DNA of 9,046 nt from NCBI GenBank assembly GCA_030688705.1, contig JAUYJH010000014.1:1-9046 (forward strand). The letters are read 5' to 3'. Position numbers and translations under genes: made by a program. Shown here piece after piece: positions 1-6,362 of this stretch (its first letter is position 1; each line of letters begins with the position of its first letter). The notes below the pieces were generated by a model. It was given only the letters and a program-made list of their open reading frames with translations, did not search any database and was not told the DNA's origin. Source of the stretch: Deltaproteobacteria bacterium (lineage in GTDB: Bacteria; UBA10199; SPLOWO2-01-44-7).

Positions 1-782
1 TGGCGAGCGGTTTGTTGGGGGGAATGGGCGGGGAATTTTTTGTCAATTTTTTGCGGCGCCAGAAACAGACACTAACCGATGGAAGTGCCGTGCTGACCGG
101 CATTTTGCTTGTGGGAACACTTTCTCCCGGATTGCCGTTATGGATGCCGGCTGCGGGTTCTTTTGTTGCGATTGTTTTCGGCAAAATGCTTTTTGGGGGC
201 TTGGGGTACAATATTTTCAATCCCGCCCTGATCGGCCGCGCCTTTCTGATGGCCACCTTCCCTTTGGCGATGACGGCGACATGGCTCAAACCGTTCGACG
301 CGGTGACCATGGCGACGCCGCTCAATCTTTTAAAATTGGAAGGGGTGCAAAACGCCGTTTATCGGGATCTTTTTTTCGGGGTCCGCTCGGGTTCGATCGG
401 AGAGCTTTCGGTTTTTCTGGTTTTGCTCGGGGCCGCGATCCTCCTTTGGAAAAAAATCATCCGTCTGACCATTCCCCTTTCGGTGATCGCCGGGTTTTTG
501 CTGGTCGCCCTTTTTTCAAAATATCCCCTTTTTCAGCTGATGACGGGGGGGCTTTGGTTCGGTGCTTTCTTTATGGCGACCGATTATGTCACGGCACCGA
601 TGACTCCCAAGGGAGAAATTATTTTTGGTTTGGGTGTCGGCATTCTGACGGCGGTGATCCGTCTAAAAGGGGGATACCCTGAAGGAATCTGCTACGCGAT
701 TTTAATCATGAATGCGGTGACGCCGGCGCTCAATCGCTGGTTCAAGCCGAAAAGACCTTCATGGGAAGGAGGGGTCCCCTGA
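1..782 (+). CDS. rnfD: RnfD, ion-translocating Rnf complex membrane subunit (5' partial)
   Basis: This is the C-terminal ~260 residues of RnfD, a polytopic inner-membrane subunit that carries covalently bound FMN and belongs to the ion-transport path of the ferredoxin:NAD+ oxidoreductase. The reading frame is open from the window edge, so the true start and roughly the first 60-90 residues lie upstream; the TTG at 12 and ATG at 24 are internal codons. Family signatures visible are GYNIFNPALIGRAFL, the FMN-attachment region DAVTMATPL (acceptor Thr at 315-317, in the usual S/T-x-A-T context) and the C-terminal ATDYVTAPMTPKG block. Several hydrophobic membrane segments alternate with short basic loops. 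The end overlaps the first candidate start of rnfG by 22 nt, indicating translational coupling. RnfC would be expected directly upstream. Identification is firm from motifs and context. Confidence 0.95.
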   Translation, partial: ASGLLGGMGGEFFVNFLRRQKQTLTDGSAVLTGILLVGTLSPGLPLWMPAAGSFVAIVFGKMLFGGLGYNIFNPALIGRAFLMATFPLAMTATWLKPFDAVTMATPLNLLKLEGVQNAVYRDLFFGVRSGSIGELSVFLVLLGAAILLWKKIIRLTIPLSVIAGFLLVALFSKYPLFQLMTGGLWFGAFFMATDYVTAPMTPKGEIIFGLGVGILTAVIRLKGGYPEGICYAILIMNAVTPALNRWFKPKRPSWEGGVP

Positions 783-1531
783 AAGAGATGCTCAAAATCA
801 CTTTGTGTCTCGCCACGACCTGTCTTGTTGCGGGGGCCATTGTGGGCGGCGTCTATTTTTTCACCGAGCCGGCAAGGCGTGCTTCGCAGGTGGCCGGCGA
901 GGGGGAAAGAGTCCGTTCTTTATTAGGGCTCAAAGCTGAAGAGACGGTTATTGAAGTCCGAAGATACGGGGATTTGAAAGGGGAAGATTTTATCGGCTAT
1001 CTGTTTCCCGAAAGTTTCGATCTCTACGATCTTGAGGGATTGCCCCTCCAAAAAATTCCGGTGAAGGAAATTTTTCAATCGGCGGAAGAAAAAGACCGTT
1101 TTGTCAAAAACCGTTTTCCGGAAGCGGAGTTCGCGGGGCGGTTTTTCATCACCCCGAAAGGCTATGTTACCGAGTCGGTTCAATACGGCTTCAAAAGCCC
1201 CATCCGTATTTTTGTGGCGCTGACCCCCGATTTCGAAATTGGGGGGGTGGAAGTGATCTCGCATGAAGAAGATCCGGGCCTTGGGGACGAAATCACGAAG
1301 CCCGAATTTAAAAACCAGTTTTTGGGGCTGAATGCAAAAGAGCTGCAAGCGATAAAGGTGGTCAAGGGGCCCCCTCCAAAAAATTCGAAGGAGAGACTCC
1401 CAAAAACGATTTATGGGGTCACCGGTGCCACCATCAGCAGCAAGGCCATCACCGAAGGGGTTCAAAAAGGGGTATCCCAGCTCCGGTATCGCCTGAAAAT
1501 CGCCCTTCCCAAGGAGGTGCCGGATGAGTGA
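761..1531 (+). CDS. rnfG: RnfG, FMN-binding subunit of the Rnf complex
   Basis: RnfG is a single-span membrane protein whose periplasmic domain carries covalently attached FMN and passes electrons within Rnf. A hydrophobic segment lies at about residues 12-33 (ITLCLATTCLVAGAIVGG), followed by a soluble domain. The flavinylation motif TGAT is at residues 221-224 in the context YGVTGATISSKAI; Thr224 (codon 1430-1432) is the predicted FMN attachment site. The block HEEDPGLGDEI is also typical. At 256 residues it is slightly longer than many RnfG proteins. The start is uncertain. ATG 761 has no convincing ribosome binding site. ATG 788 (247 aa) lies 15 nt from an AGGAGG at 767-772. A CTG at 779, overlapping the rnfD stop as CTGA, sits at ideal 6-nt spacing. 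The choice affects only the short cytoplasmic N-terminus. The 3' end overlaps rnfE by 8 nt. Confidence 0.93.
   Translation: MGRRGPLKEMLKITLCLATTCLVAGAIVGGVYFFTEPARRASQVAGEGERVRSLLGLKAEETVIEVRRYGDLKGEDFIGYLFPESFDLYDLEGLPLQKIPVKEIFQSAEEKDRFVKNRFPEAEFAGRFFITPKGYVTESVQYGFKSPIRIFVALTPDFEIGGVEVISHEEDPGLGDEITKPEFKNQFLGLNAKELQAIKVVKGPPPKNSKERLPKTIYGVTGATISSKAITEGVQKGVSQLRYRLKIALPKEVPDE
767..772 (+). promoter_or_regulatory. Ribosome binding site for rnfG (AGGAGG) that bears on start choice
   Basis: AGGAGG is the strongest Shine-Dalgarno match near the rnfD/rnfG junction. It lies downstream of the ATG at 761, 6 nt before a CTG at 779 and 15 nt before the ATG at 788. By spacing alone it favours initiation at CTG 779; by codon preference it favours ATG 788. 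The motif is directly visible, while its use is inferred. Confidence 0.5.
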
Positions 1532-2123
1532 GCTCAAGATGCGTGAGCTTTTATGGCGCGGATTTTTCACCGAAAACCCCGTTTTTAGGCTGGCGTTGAG
1601 TCTTTGTCCGGCGGTGGCGGTTACCAACTCGGTCAAAAACGGTCTGCTCATGGGGGTGGCTGTTTTAGCCGTGCAGGTGCTGTCGAGCGCTACGGTTGCC
1701 GTTTTTAAAAACCAGATCCACGACAAGGTCCGCATCCCCGTTTACATCATCATCATTGCCGTCTGGGTGACGGTGATCGACATGGGGACCGCCGCCGTGG
1801 CTCCGGCGGTTTACGCGCAGATAGGCCTCTACATCAAATTGATTGTGGCGTTTGCGATTATTATTTCCAGACTGGAAGTTTTTGCCTCGAGGGAGCCTTT
1901 GATTCCCTCACTGGTTGACGGCTTCGGCATGGGGTTTGGGTTTTTGTTCGCGATGGTTTTGATCGGCTCTTTCCGGGAGGTTTTGGGGAACGGGACTTTC
2001 TGGGGGTTTCCTCTTGTCGATGCCAGACCGATTCTGCTTTTTATTCTGCCGGCCGGCGGTTTTTTCACGATCGGCCTTTTGATGGCGGCGATGAACTGGA
2101 TCGAAGGGGGCCGACGTGGCTGA
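1524..2123 (+). CDS. rnfE: RnfE, Rnf complex membrane subunit lacking its second conserved cysteine
   Basis: RnfE (199 aa, normal length) is a six-helix membrane subunit that pairs with the inverted homologue RnfA. In Rnf and Na+-NQR (NqrD/NqrE), each of the pair contributes two cysteines to an iron or [2Fe-2S] centre inside the membrane. The first half-site is present: Cys28 in LSLCPAVAVTN. The second, normally a T/V-N-C-x3-GRAEAFA block, reads VAFAIIISRLEVFA here, so the expected cysteine is Ala111 (GCG, 1854-1856). There is no other cysteine in the protein. The remaining family marks are intact: REPLIPSLVDGFGMGFGF, GSFREVLGNGTFWG and the C-terminal LPAGGFFTIGLLMA. The start ATG has AAGGAGG 6 nt upstream (1511-1517) and overlaps the rnfG stop by 8 nt. 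Family membership is certain; the consequence of the missing cysteine is unknown. Confidence 0.95.
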   Translation: MSELKMRELLWRGFFTENPVFRLALSLCPAVAVTNSVKNGLLMGVAVLAVQVLSSATVAVFKNQIHDKVRIPVYIIIIAVWVTVIDMGTAAVAPAVYAQIGLYIKLIVAFAIIISRLEVFASREPLIPSLVDGFGMGFGFLFAMVLIGSFREVLGNGTFWGFPLVDARPILLFILPAGGFFTIGLLMAAMNWIEGGRRG

Positions 2124-2355
2124 CGGCGCAAAAATAATAGGCGACCGCCAGATCACCTTTTCATGGGCGGGAGAGCATCTCCCCCAAGCGGGAGAACTGC
2201 GGCTCTCCACGAAGAAGGATCCCGATATTCCGATTTCCATTCAGCGCATCGAGTGGGCGACGGGCCTCCCCAGAAAAGCCTTGGCGACGGTTGAAGCCAC
2301 GCTGGACCCTTCCCAAACCTACCGGCTGATAGCGCCTTCAACAAAGGAACAGTGG
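2116..2355 (+). other. Extra N-terminal domain of RnfA, about 80 residues
   Basis: This in-frame coding stretch precedes the normal start of RnfA homology. It contains alternating polar and hydrophobic runs (RQITFSWAG, ELRLST, IPISIQRIEW, KALATVEATL, QTYRLIAP), suggesting several beta strands, and has no cysteine and no hydrophobic helix. Known topology work on E. coli RnfA places its N-terminus outside, and the basic GVSRKK loop after helix 1 supports the same orientation here; if so this domain would face the periplasm without an obvious signal peptide. Function unknown. Confidence 0.6.
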
Positions 2356-2952
2356 ATGATAGCCCCGTCTCTTTTCGGGACGGTGATCACCGTACTGCTC
2401 ACGGCGGCGCTCGTTCAAAATTTTGTTTTTACGCGGTATCTGGGCCTCTGCGTTTTTTTCGGCGTCTCCAGAAAAAAAGAGACCGCCATCGGCATGGGGG
2501 TTACCTTCACGGTGGTCGGCGTTTTGTCGGGTCTCATGGCGTGGGGGATCGACCGGTTTGTGCTGGGCCCCTTGTCGCTCAATTTTCTGCAGATCATTGT
2601 TTTTATCGGCATCGTCGCCGCGCTCGTCCAGATGGTGGATACCATCCTGAAAAAAATAAACCGGGCGCTGCACAAAAAATTCGGCATCTACGTCGTTTTG
2701 ATCACCACCAATTGCATTATTCTGGCGGTCCCCCTTTTGAACGCGATGAATGACAGCGGATTTTGGGAATCGCTCGCTTTGGCGACCGGCGCCGGCCTGG
2801 GGTTCGCGCTCGCCCTTTTTCTGATGAGTTGTGCCAGAGAAAAGGCCGATTTGGCGCCGGTACCGGAAATTTTTAAGGGATTGCCGATCGCTTTTATTCT
2901 GGCGGGGCTTTTCGCCCTCGCCTTTTTGGGATTTTCGGGGCTTAAAATCTGA
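2116..2952 (+). CDS. rnfA: RnfA, Rnf complex membrane subunit with ~80-residue N-terminal extension
   Basis: RnfA partners RnfE in the membrane core. The typical RnfA region (about 193 residues in E. coli) begins at about residue 81. It shows LVQNFVFTRYLGLC (Cys112), the basic loop GVSRKKETAIGMG, GIYVVLITTNC (Cys200) and the terminal FLGFSGLKI. Both expected Fe-S cysteines are present, and an extra Cys239 lies near the end of helix 5. Residues 1-80 are additional: a soluble, probably beta-rich stretch with no transmembrane segment, which I do not recognise. The GTG start at 2116 is 5 nt after GAAGGGGG and overlaps the rnfE stop by 8 nt. An alternative ATG at 2356 (198-aa standard-length product) has AAAGGA 7 nt upstream. 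I prefer the long form because the 240-nt stretch is stop-free, reads like the neighbouring genes, and would otherwise be the only sizeable gap in a tightly packed operon. Confidence 0.93.
   Translation: MADGAKIIGDRQITFSWAGEHLPQAGELRLSTKKDPDIPISIQRIEWATGLPRKALATVEATLDPSQTYRLIAPSTKEQWMIAPSLFGTVITVLLTAALVQNFVFTRYLGLCVFFGVSRKKETAIGMGVTFTVVGVLSGLMAWGIDRFVLGPLSLNFLQIIVFIGIVAALVQMVDTILKKINRALHKKFGIYVVLITTNCIILAVPLLNAMNDSGFWESLALATGAGLGFALALFLMSCAREKADLAPVPEIFKGLPIAFILAGLFALAFLGFSGLKI
2343..2348 (+). promoter_or_regulatory. Possible internal ribosome binding site (AAAGGA) for standard-length RnfA
   Basis: AAAGGA lies 7 nt before an in-frame ATG at 2356, exactly where standard-length RnfA would start. 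It could give a second, short RnfA product, or be chance. Six matching bases in purine-rich coding sequence is weak evidence. Confidence 0.3.
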
Positions 2953-3827
2953 TGGAACTGACATCGATTGCCATATGGGGTCTGGTGGTTTTTACGCTGT
3001 TCGGCATTTTTTTCGGCTTCGCGCTGGCGGCGACGGCCCGGCGTTTTGACGTCCCCGTCGATCCGAGGGTGGAGAGGGTGCGCCATGAGCTCCCTTCAGC
3101 AAATTGCGGTGCCTGCGGATTTGGCGGCTGCCAAGCCTATGCCGAGGCGGTGGTGGAGGAAGAAAAAATTTCTCCCGCGTTGTGCGTCCCCGGAGGATCT
3201 GTCACCGCCGCGACCGTGGCGGAACTGACCGGAAAAAAGCCGGAGACTGTGGAAGAGAGGGTGGCGGTGCTCCGCTGTCACGGGACCACTGCGTATGTAA
3301 AAGAACAGGCCGAATATCTGGGAGTCAGAAGCTGTACCGGGGCCGCCCTTATTTTTGGGGGACCGAGGGCTTGCAAAAACGGTTGTCTGGGGCTGGGGGA
3401 TTGCGTGCGGGCCTGTCCCTTCTTTGCCATGAAAATCAAATGCACCGGGATTGTCGCAATCGATCGTGAAAAGTGCACCGGATGCGGACTTTGTCTTCCG
3501 GCCTGCCCCAAAAAAATACTGGAACTCTATCCGAAACAACACCGCGTGGAACTGGCCTGCGTGGCAAGGGAAAAGGCCTCCGCGGTCAGGGCCAAATGCC
3601 TTGTCGGGTGCACCACCTGCCAAAAGTGCGTTCAGGCCTGCCCCGCGCAGGCGGTTTTGTGGGACGGCGCCACGATTAAAATGGAACATGCCCGATGCGT
3701 GGCTTACGGCCCGGCATGCAAAGAGATTTGCGTCGATGTCTGTCCCACGTTTGTTTTGCACCGGGTCGGGCAAAAACCGCTGCCGGAAGAACTGGCCCAC
3801 GGCCAGCTGCCGGCAATGAATATGTAG
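2952..3827 (+). CDS. rnfB: RnfB, multi-cluster ferredoxin subunit of the Rnf complex
   Basis: RnfB is the cytoplasmic entry point for electrons from reduced ferredoxin. It has an N-terminal membrane anchor (residues ~7-28). A Fes-type 4Fe-4S site follows, with Cys52, 55, 60 and 78 (NCGACGFGGC...LC), and then a string of ferredoxin motifs. These are Cys141/145/151/155 (CKNGCLGLGDCVRACP), Cys175/178/181/185 (CTGCGLCLPACP), Cys216/220/223/226/230 (CLVGCTTCQKCVQACP) and Cys249/256/260/264 (CVAYGPACKEICVDVCP). At 291 aa it is the long form seen in Acetobacterium/clostridial-type complexes rather than the ~190-aa proteobacterial form. The last motif is C-x6-C-x3-C-x3-CP instead of the usual C-x2-C-x2-C-x3-CP, so its cluster may be altered. 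The start ATG overlaps the rnfA stop by one base (TGATG) without a clear ribosome binding site, implying coupled translation. Confidence 0.95.
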   Translation: MELTSIAIWGLVVFTLFGIFFGFALAATARRFDVPVDPRVERVRHELPSANCGACGFGGCQAYAEAVVEEEKISPALCVPGGSVTAATVAELTGKKPETVEERVAVLRCHGTTAYVKEQAEYLGVRSCTGAALIFGGPRACKNGCLGLGDCVRACPFFAMKIKCTGIVAIDREKCTGCGLCLPACPKKILELYPKQHRVELACVAREKASAVRAKCLVGCTTCQKCVQACPAQAVLWDGATIKMEHARCVAYGPACKEICVDVCPTFVLHRVGQKPLPEELAHGQLPAMNM

Positions 3828-3840
3828 AAAGGGAGAAACT

Positions 3841-5565
3841 ATGAAAGAAAAACAGGTTTGGAATTTGTCACTGGTCGGGAGCGGCGGCGACGGCGTCATG
3901 ACCACCGCCAATATGCTGCTCAAAACGGCGGCCCGCACGGGGCTCTACGGGATGATGACGCAGAGCTACGGCCCGCAAATCCGGGGGGGAGAGGCGGCGG
4001 CGCACGTGACCATCGGCGTCGACCCTGTGACGATGGTGGACCGGAAAAAAGACTGGATTGTCTGCTTTCGTTTTGCCGATGCGGTCCGTTTTGAAAAAGA
4101 GATGGAGGCCGCGAAAAATACCGTGGTGATTCACGCGGCGGAAGAGACAGAAATTCCCGCGATGTTTGCCAAGGCAAAAGGGAAAAACATCCCGATCCCT
4201 TTTTTGAAAGTTTTGCAAGAGGCGGGGCTTTCCGAGCTGGCGAAAAACGTTTTTCTCTTCGGTATTCTGGTCCGGGCTTTGGGATGGAAAGAAGAGGATG
4301 GAAAGGCCTGTGTTGCGGAGATGTTCTCCAGAAAATCGTCGGCAGTGGTCTCTTCCAACATTCGTGCCTTTGAGTTGGGGCTTCATTACATGGAACAGTT
4401 CACCGGGCCTGCCAAAATATTCAAACCCAAAAGCGGGGTTTCGCGCCCCGTGATGACCGGCAACGAGGCCTGTGCTTTGGCTTCGGTCGCGGCTGGCTGC
4501 CGTTTTTACGCCGGCTATCCGATCACCCCCTCTTCTGAAATTTTGGAGGAGATGAATGAGCTGCTCCCCAAGGCGGGGGGAAAGTTGATTCAGGCGGAAG
4601 ACGAGATCTCCGCGCTGGGGATGGTGATAGGGGCCAGTTACGGCGGCGTTCCCTCCATGACCGCCACCAGCGGCCCGGGGCTTTCTTTGATGACCGAGAT
4701 GTTGGGGCTCTCCGGCATAGCGGAAATCCCCCTCGTGGTGGTCGATTGCCAGCGGGCGGGGCCCTCTACCGGCATGCCTTCAAGAATGGAGCAATCCGAT
4801 TTTTGGCACGCGGTTTTCGGCGGCCACGGCGATTTTCCGCGCGTGGTTTTGGCGCCGACCGATGTGCGCGACTGCTATCAGACGATGTTTCGCGCTTTTT
4901 ACTGCGCCGAAAATTTTCAGCTTCCGGTCATTGTCTTGTCCGATGCCAATATCGCCCAGCGGGCCGAGGTGATTGATCCGGTCGATACCGATTCCTTTGA
5001 AAAACCGAAACGCTTGAACTGGACCGACGGGCCGCAGGGCTACCGCCGGTTTGGTTTGGATGCTTTGATCAGTCCGATGGCTTTTCCCGGAACGGCGGGT
5101 GGAATTCATTGTATTGCCGGAATCGAGCATTCCGAAAAGGGGATGCCTTCTTCCGACGGTGCGATGCACGAAGCCATGAACCAAAAACGGTTTCGCAAAT
5201 GGGAGGCATTGTCCGAAACTGCCGTGGGCTGGCATCGGCATTACGGGCCGCCCAAGGCTCCCCATGTGCTGATCGCTTGGGGGAGTTCCGCGGCGGTGGC
5301 AAGGGAGTTTGCCGAAAGTCACCCCGACTTTGCCGTTTTCGTTCCGCTAATTTTGCATCCTTTTCCAAAAAAGGCGTTGCAGCATTTTTTGAAAAATCGG
5401 AAAACGGTTTCGGTTTTGGAAATGAATTATCAAGGGCAGTTTTATCATTATCTGAAGGGGATCGGCGCCATTGACGGAAACGCGCAAAGTTTCAAGCGAT
5501 CCGGCGGGCAGCCCTTTCATATCGAAGAACTTGGACAAATGATCCAAGAAGGAGGTATTTTATGA
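3841..5565 (+). CDS. korA: 2-oxoacid:ferredoxin oxidoreductase, fused gamma-alpha subunit
   Basis: This is the large subunit of a two-gene oxidoreductase that oxidatively decarboxylates a 2-oxoacid with CoA, giving acyl-CoA, CO2 and reduced ferredoxin in the cytoplasm. Residues ~1-185 form the gamma domain, with a glycine-rich start (LVGSGGDGV, residues 11-19) and YGPQIRGGEAAAHV. The alpha part begins near residue 205. It shows AGYPITPSSEILEEM (YPITP at 226-230), TSGPGLSLMTE (276-286) and the substrate-site region QRAGPSTGMPSRMEQSD (304-320). The 574-aa length and gamma-alpha order match KorA-type enzymes. Motifs do not separate 2-oxoglutarate from pyruvate or other 2-oxoacids; the adjacent malic enzyme makes pyruvate an attractive substrate, so the kor symbol is provisional. 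The start has AAAGGGAGA just upstream, 13 nt after rnfB ends. The 3' end overlaps the beta gene as ATGA. Confidence 0.92.
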   Translation: MKEKQVWNLSLVGSGGDGVMTTANMLLKTAARTGLYGMMTQSYGPQIRGGEAAAHVTIGVDPVTMVDRKKDWIVCFRFADAVRFEKEMEAAKNTVVIHAAEETEIPAMFAKAKGKNIPIPFLKVLQEAGLSELAKNVFLFGILVRALGWKEEDGKACVAEMFSRKSSAVVSSNIRAFELGLHYMEQFTGPAKIFKPKSGVSRPVMTGNEACALASVAAGCRFYAGYPITPSSEILEEMNELLPKAGGKLIQAEDEISALGMVIGASYGGVPSMTATSGPGLSLMTEMLGLSGIAEIPLVVVDCQRAGPSTGMPSRMEQSDFWHAVFGGHGDFPRVVLAPTDVRDCYQTMFRAFYCAENFQLPVIVLSDANIAQRAEVIDPVDTDSFEKPKRLNWTDGPQGYRRFGLDALISPMAFPGTAGGIHCIAGIEHSEKGMPSSDGAMHEAMNQKRFRKWEALSETAVGWHRHYGPPKAPHVLIAWGSSAAVAREFAESHPDFAVFVPLILHPFPKKALQHFLKNRKTVSVLEMNYQGQFYHYLKGIGAIDGNAQSFKRSGGQPFHIEELGQMIQEGGIL

Positions 5566-6362
5566 ATTCCATTGAGAAATCGCCGATGTCATTCCGCAAC
5601 GAAATACCGCCGGTCTGGTGCACCGGGTGCGGCGACTATGGTGTGCTGAAAAGTTTCACACGCGCCTTTGCAAAGCTGGGGCTCAAAAACGAGTCGATCG
5701 CCATCATCTCGGGGATCGGCTGTTCCAGCCGGCTCCCCGGCTATTGCGCGGCGTATGGTTTCAACACCGTTCACGGCCGTTCCCTGCCGATTGCCACCGG
5801 TCTTAAAACCGCGCGCCCCGATCTGACCGTCGTTGCCTGCGGCGGCGACGGCGACGCCTTTGCCATCGGCGCGGGGCACATCCCGCACGCGATCCGCAGG
5901 AATCCCGACATGACCTATTTTGTGATGGACAATTCCATTTACGGGCTGACAAAAGGGCAGGCCTCGCCGACCACCTCGCGCGAGATAAAAATGCTGAAGG
6001 GGCTGGCCGGGCAGGAGGAGATGCCGCTCAATCCCGTTTTGTATGTTATGGCCTCGGGGGCCGGTTTCGTGGCCCGAACGCAGGCGGGGGATATGAAACA
6101 TATGACCGAGATGCTGACAGAGGCGATTCGTTATCCCGGATTTTCTTTCATCCATTGCCTTTCGGTTTGCGTGACGTATCAGGGGAGGGTGTTTCAGGAA
6201 GATTTGGAAAAACGGATCCATTTTTTGGCGCCCGAACACAACAAAGAAAATGAAGATGCGGCTTATCAGATTGCCAGAAACGATCCGTGGGCATTGGGGG
6301 TGATTTATCGCCGCCCGGTGGTTGCAGAGGGTAACGGTCAGCGCGTGGAGCCGGTGGAATGA
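5562..6362 (+). CDS. korB: 2-oxoacid:ferredoxin oxidoreductase, beta subunit (TPP and 4Fe-4S)
   Basis: This is the catalytic partner of the preceding subunit. It binds thiamine diphosphate through GGDGDAFAIGAGH (Asp96) and MDNSIYGLTKGQ (Asn124), the GDG...N pattern of the family. Four cysteines expected to hold the proximal 4Fe-4S cluster are present: Cys20 and Cys23 (WCTGCGDYG), Cys54 (SGIGCSSR) and Cys203 (SVCVTYQ), spaced as in KorB-type enzymes. The length of 266 aa is normal. No delta (ferredoxin) subunit gene accompanies the pair, as is usual for the two-subunit class. Electrons would therefore go to a separate soluble ferredoxin or, speculatively, to the RnfB polyferredoxin encoded just upstream. 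AAGGAGG at 5549-5555 is 6 nt before the ATG. The gene overlaps the alpha subunit and the malic enzyme by 4 nt each (ATGA), which suggests matched expression. Confidence 0.93.
   Translation: MNSIEKSPMSFRNEIPPVWCTGCGDYGVLKSFTRAFAKLGLKNESIAIISGIGCSSRLPGYCAAYGFNTVHGRSLPIATGLKTARPDLTVVACGGDGDAFAIGAGHIPHAIRRNPDMTYFVMDNSIYGLTKGQASPTTSREIKMLKGLAGQEEMPLNPVLYVMASGAGFVARTQAGDMKHMTEMLTEAIRYPGFSFIHCLSVCVTYQGRVFQEDLEKRIHFLAPEHNKENEDAAYQIARNDPWALGVIYRRPVVAEGNGQRVEPVE

Noticed and set aside
923..1735. Long open frame on the minus strand opposite rnfG/rnfE (270 codons)
   Set aside because: It lies wholly opposite two confidently identified genes, has no recognisable motif and no ribosome binding site; it is a codon-bias shadow.
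2169..2183. Small hairpin GGGAGA-GCA-TCTCCC within the RnfA extension
   Set aside because: A 6-bp stem in GC-rich coding DNA is expected by chance, and there is no link to a start site or terminator run.
3096..3938. Long open frame on the minus strand opposite rnfB (280 codons)
   Set aside because: The opposite strand encodes cysteine motifs that fix RnfB as the real gene; the antisense product is low-complexity and unrecognised.
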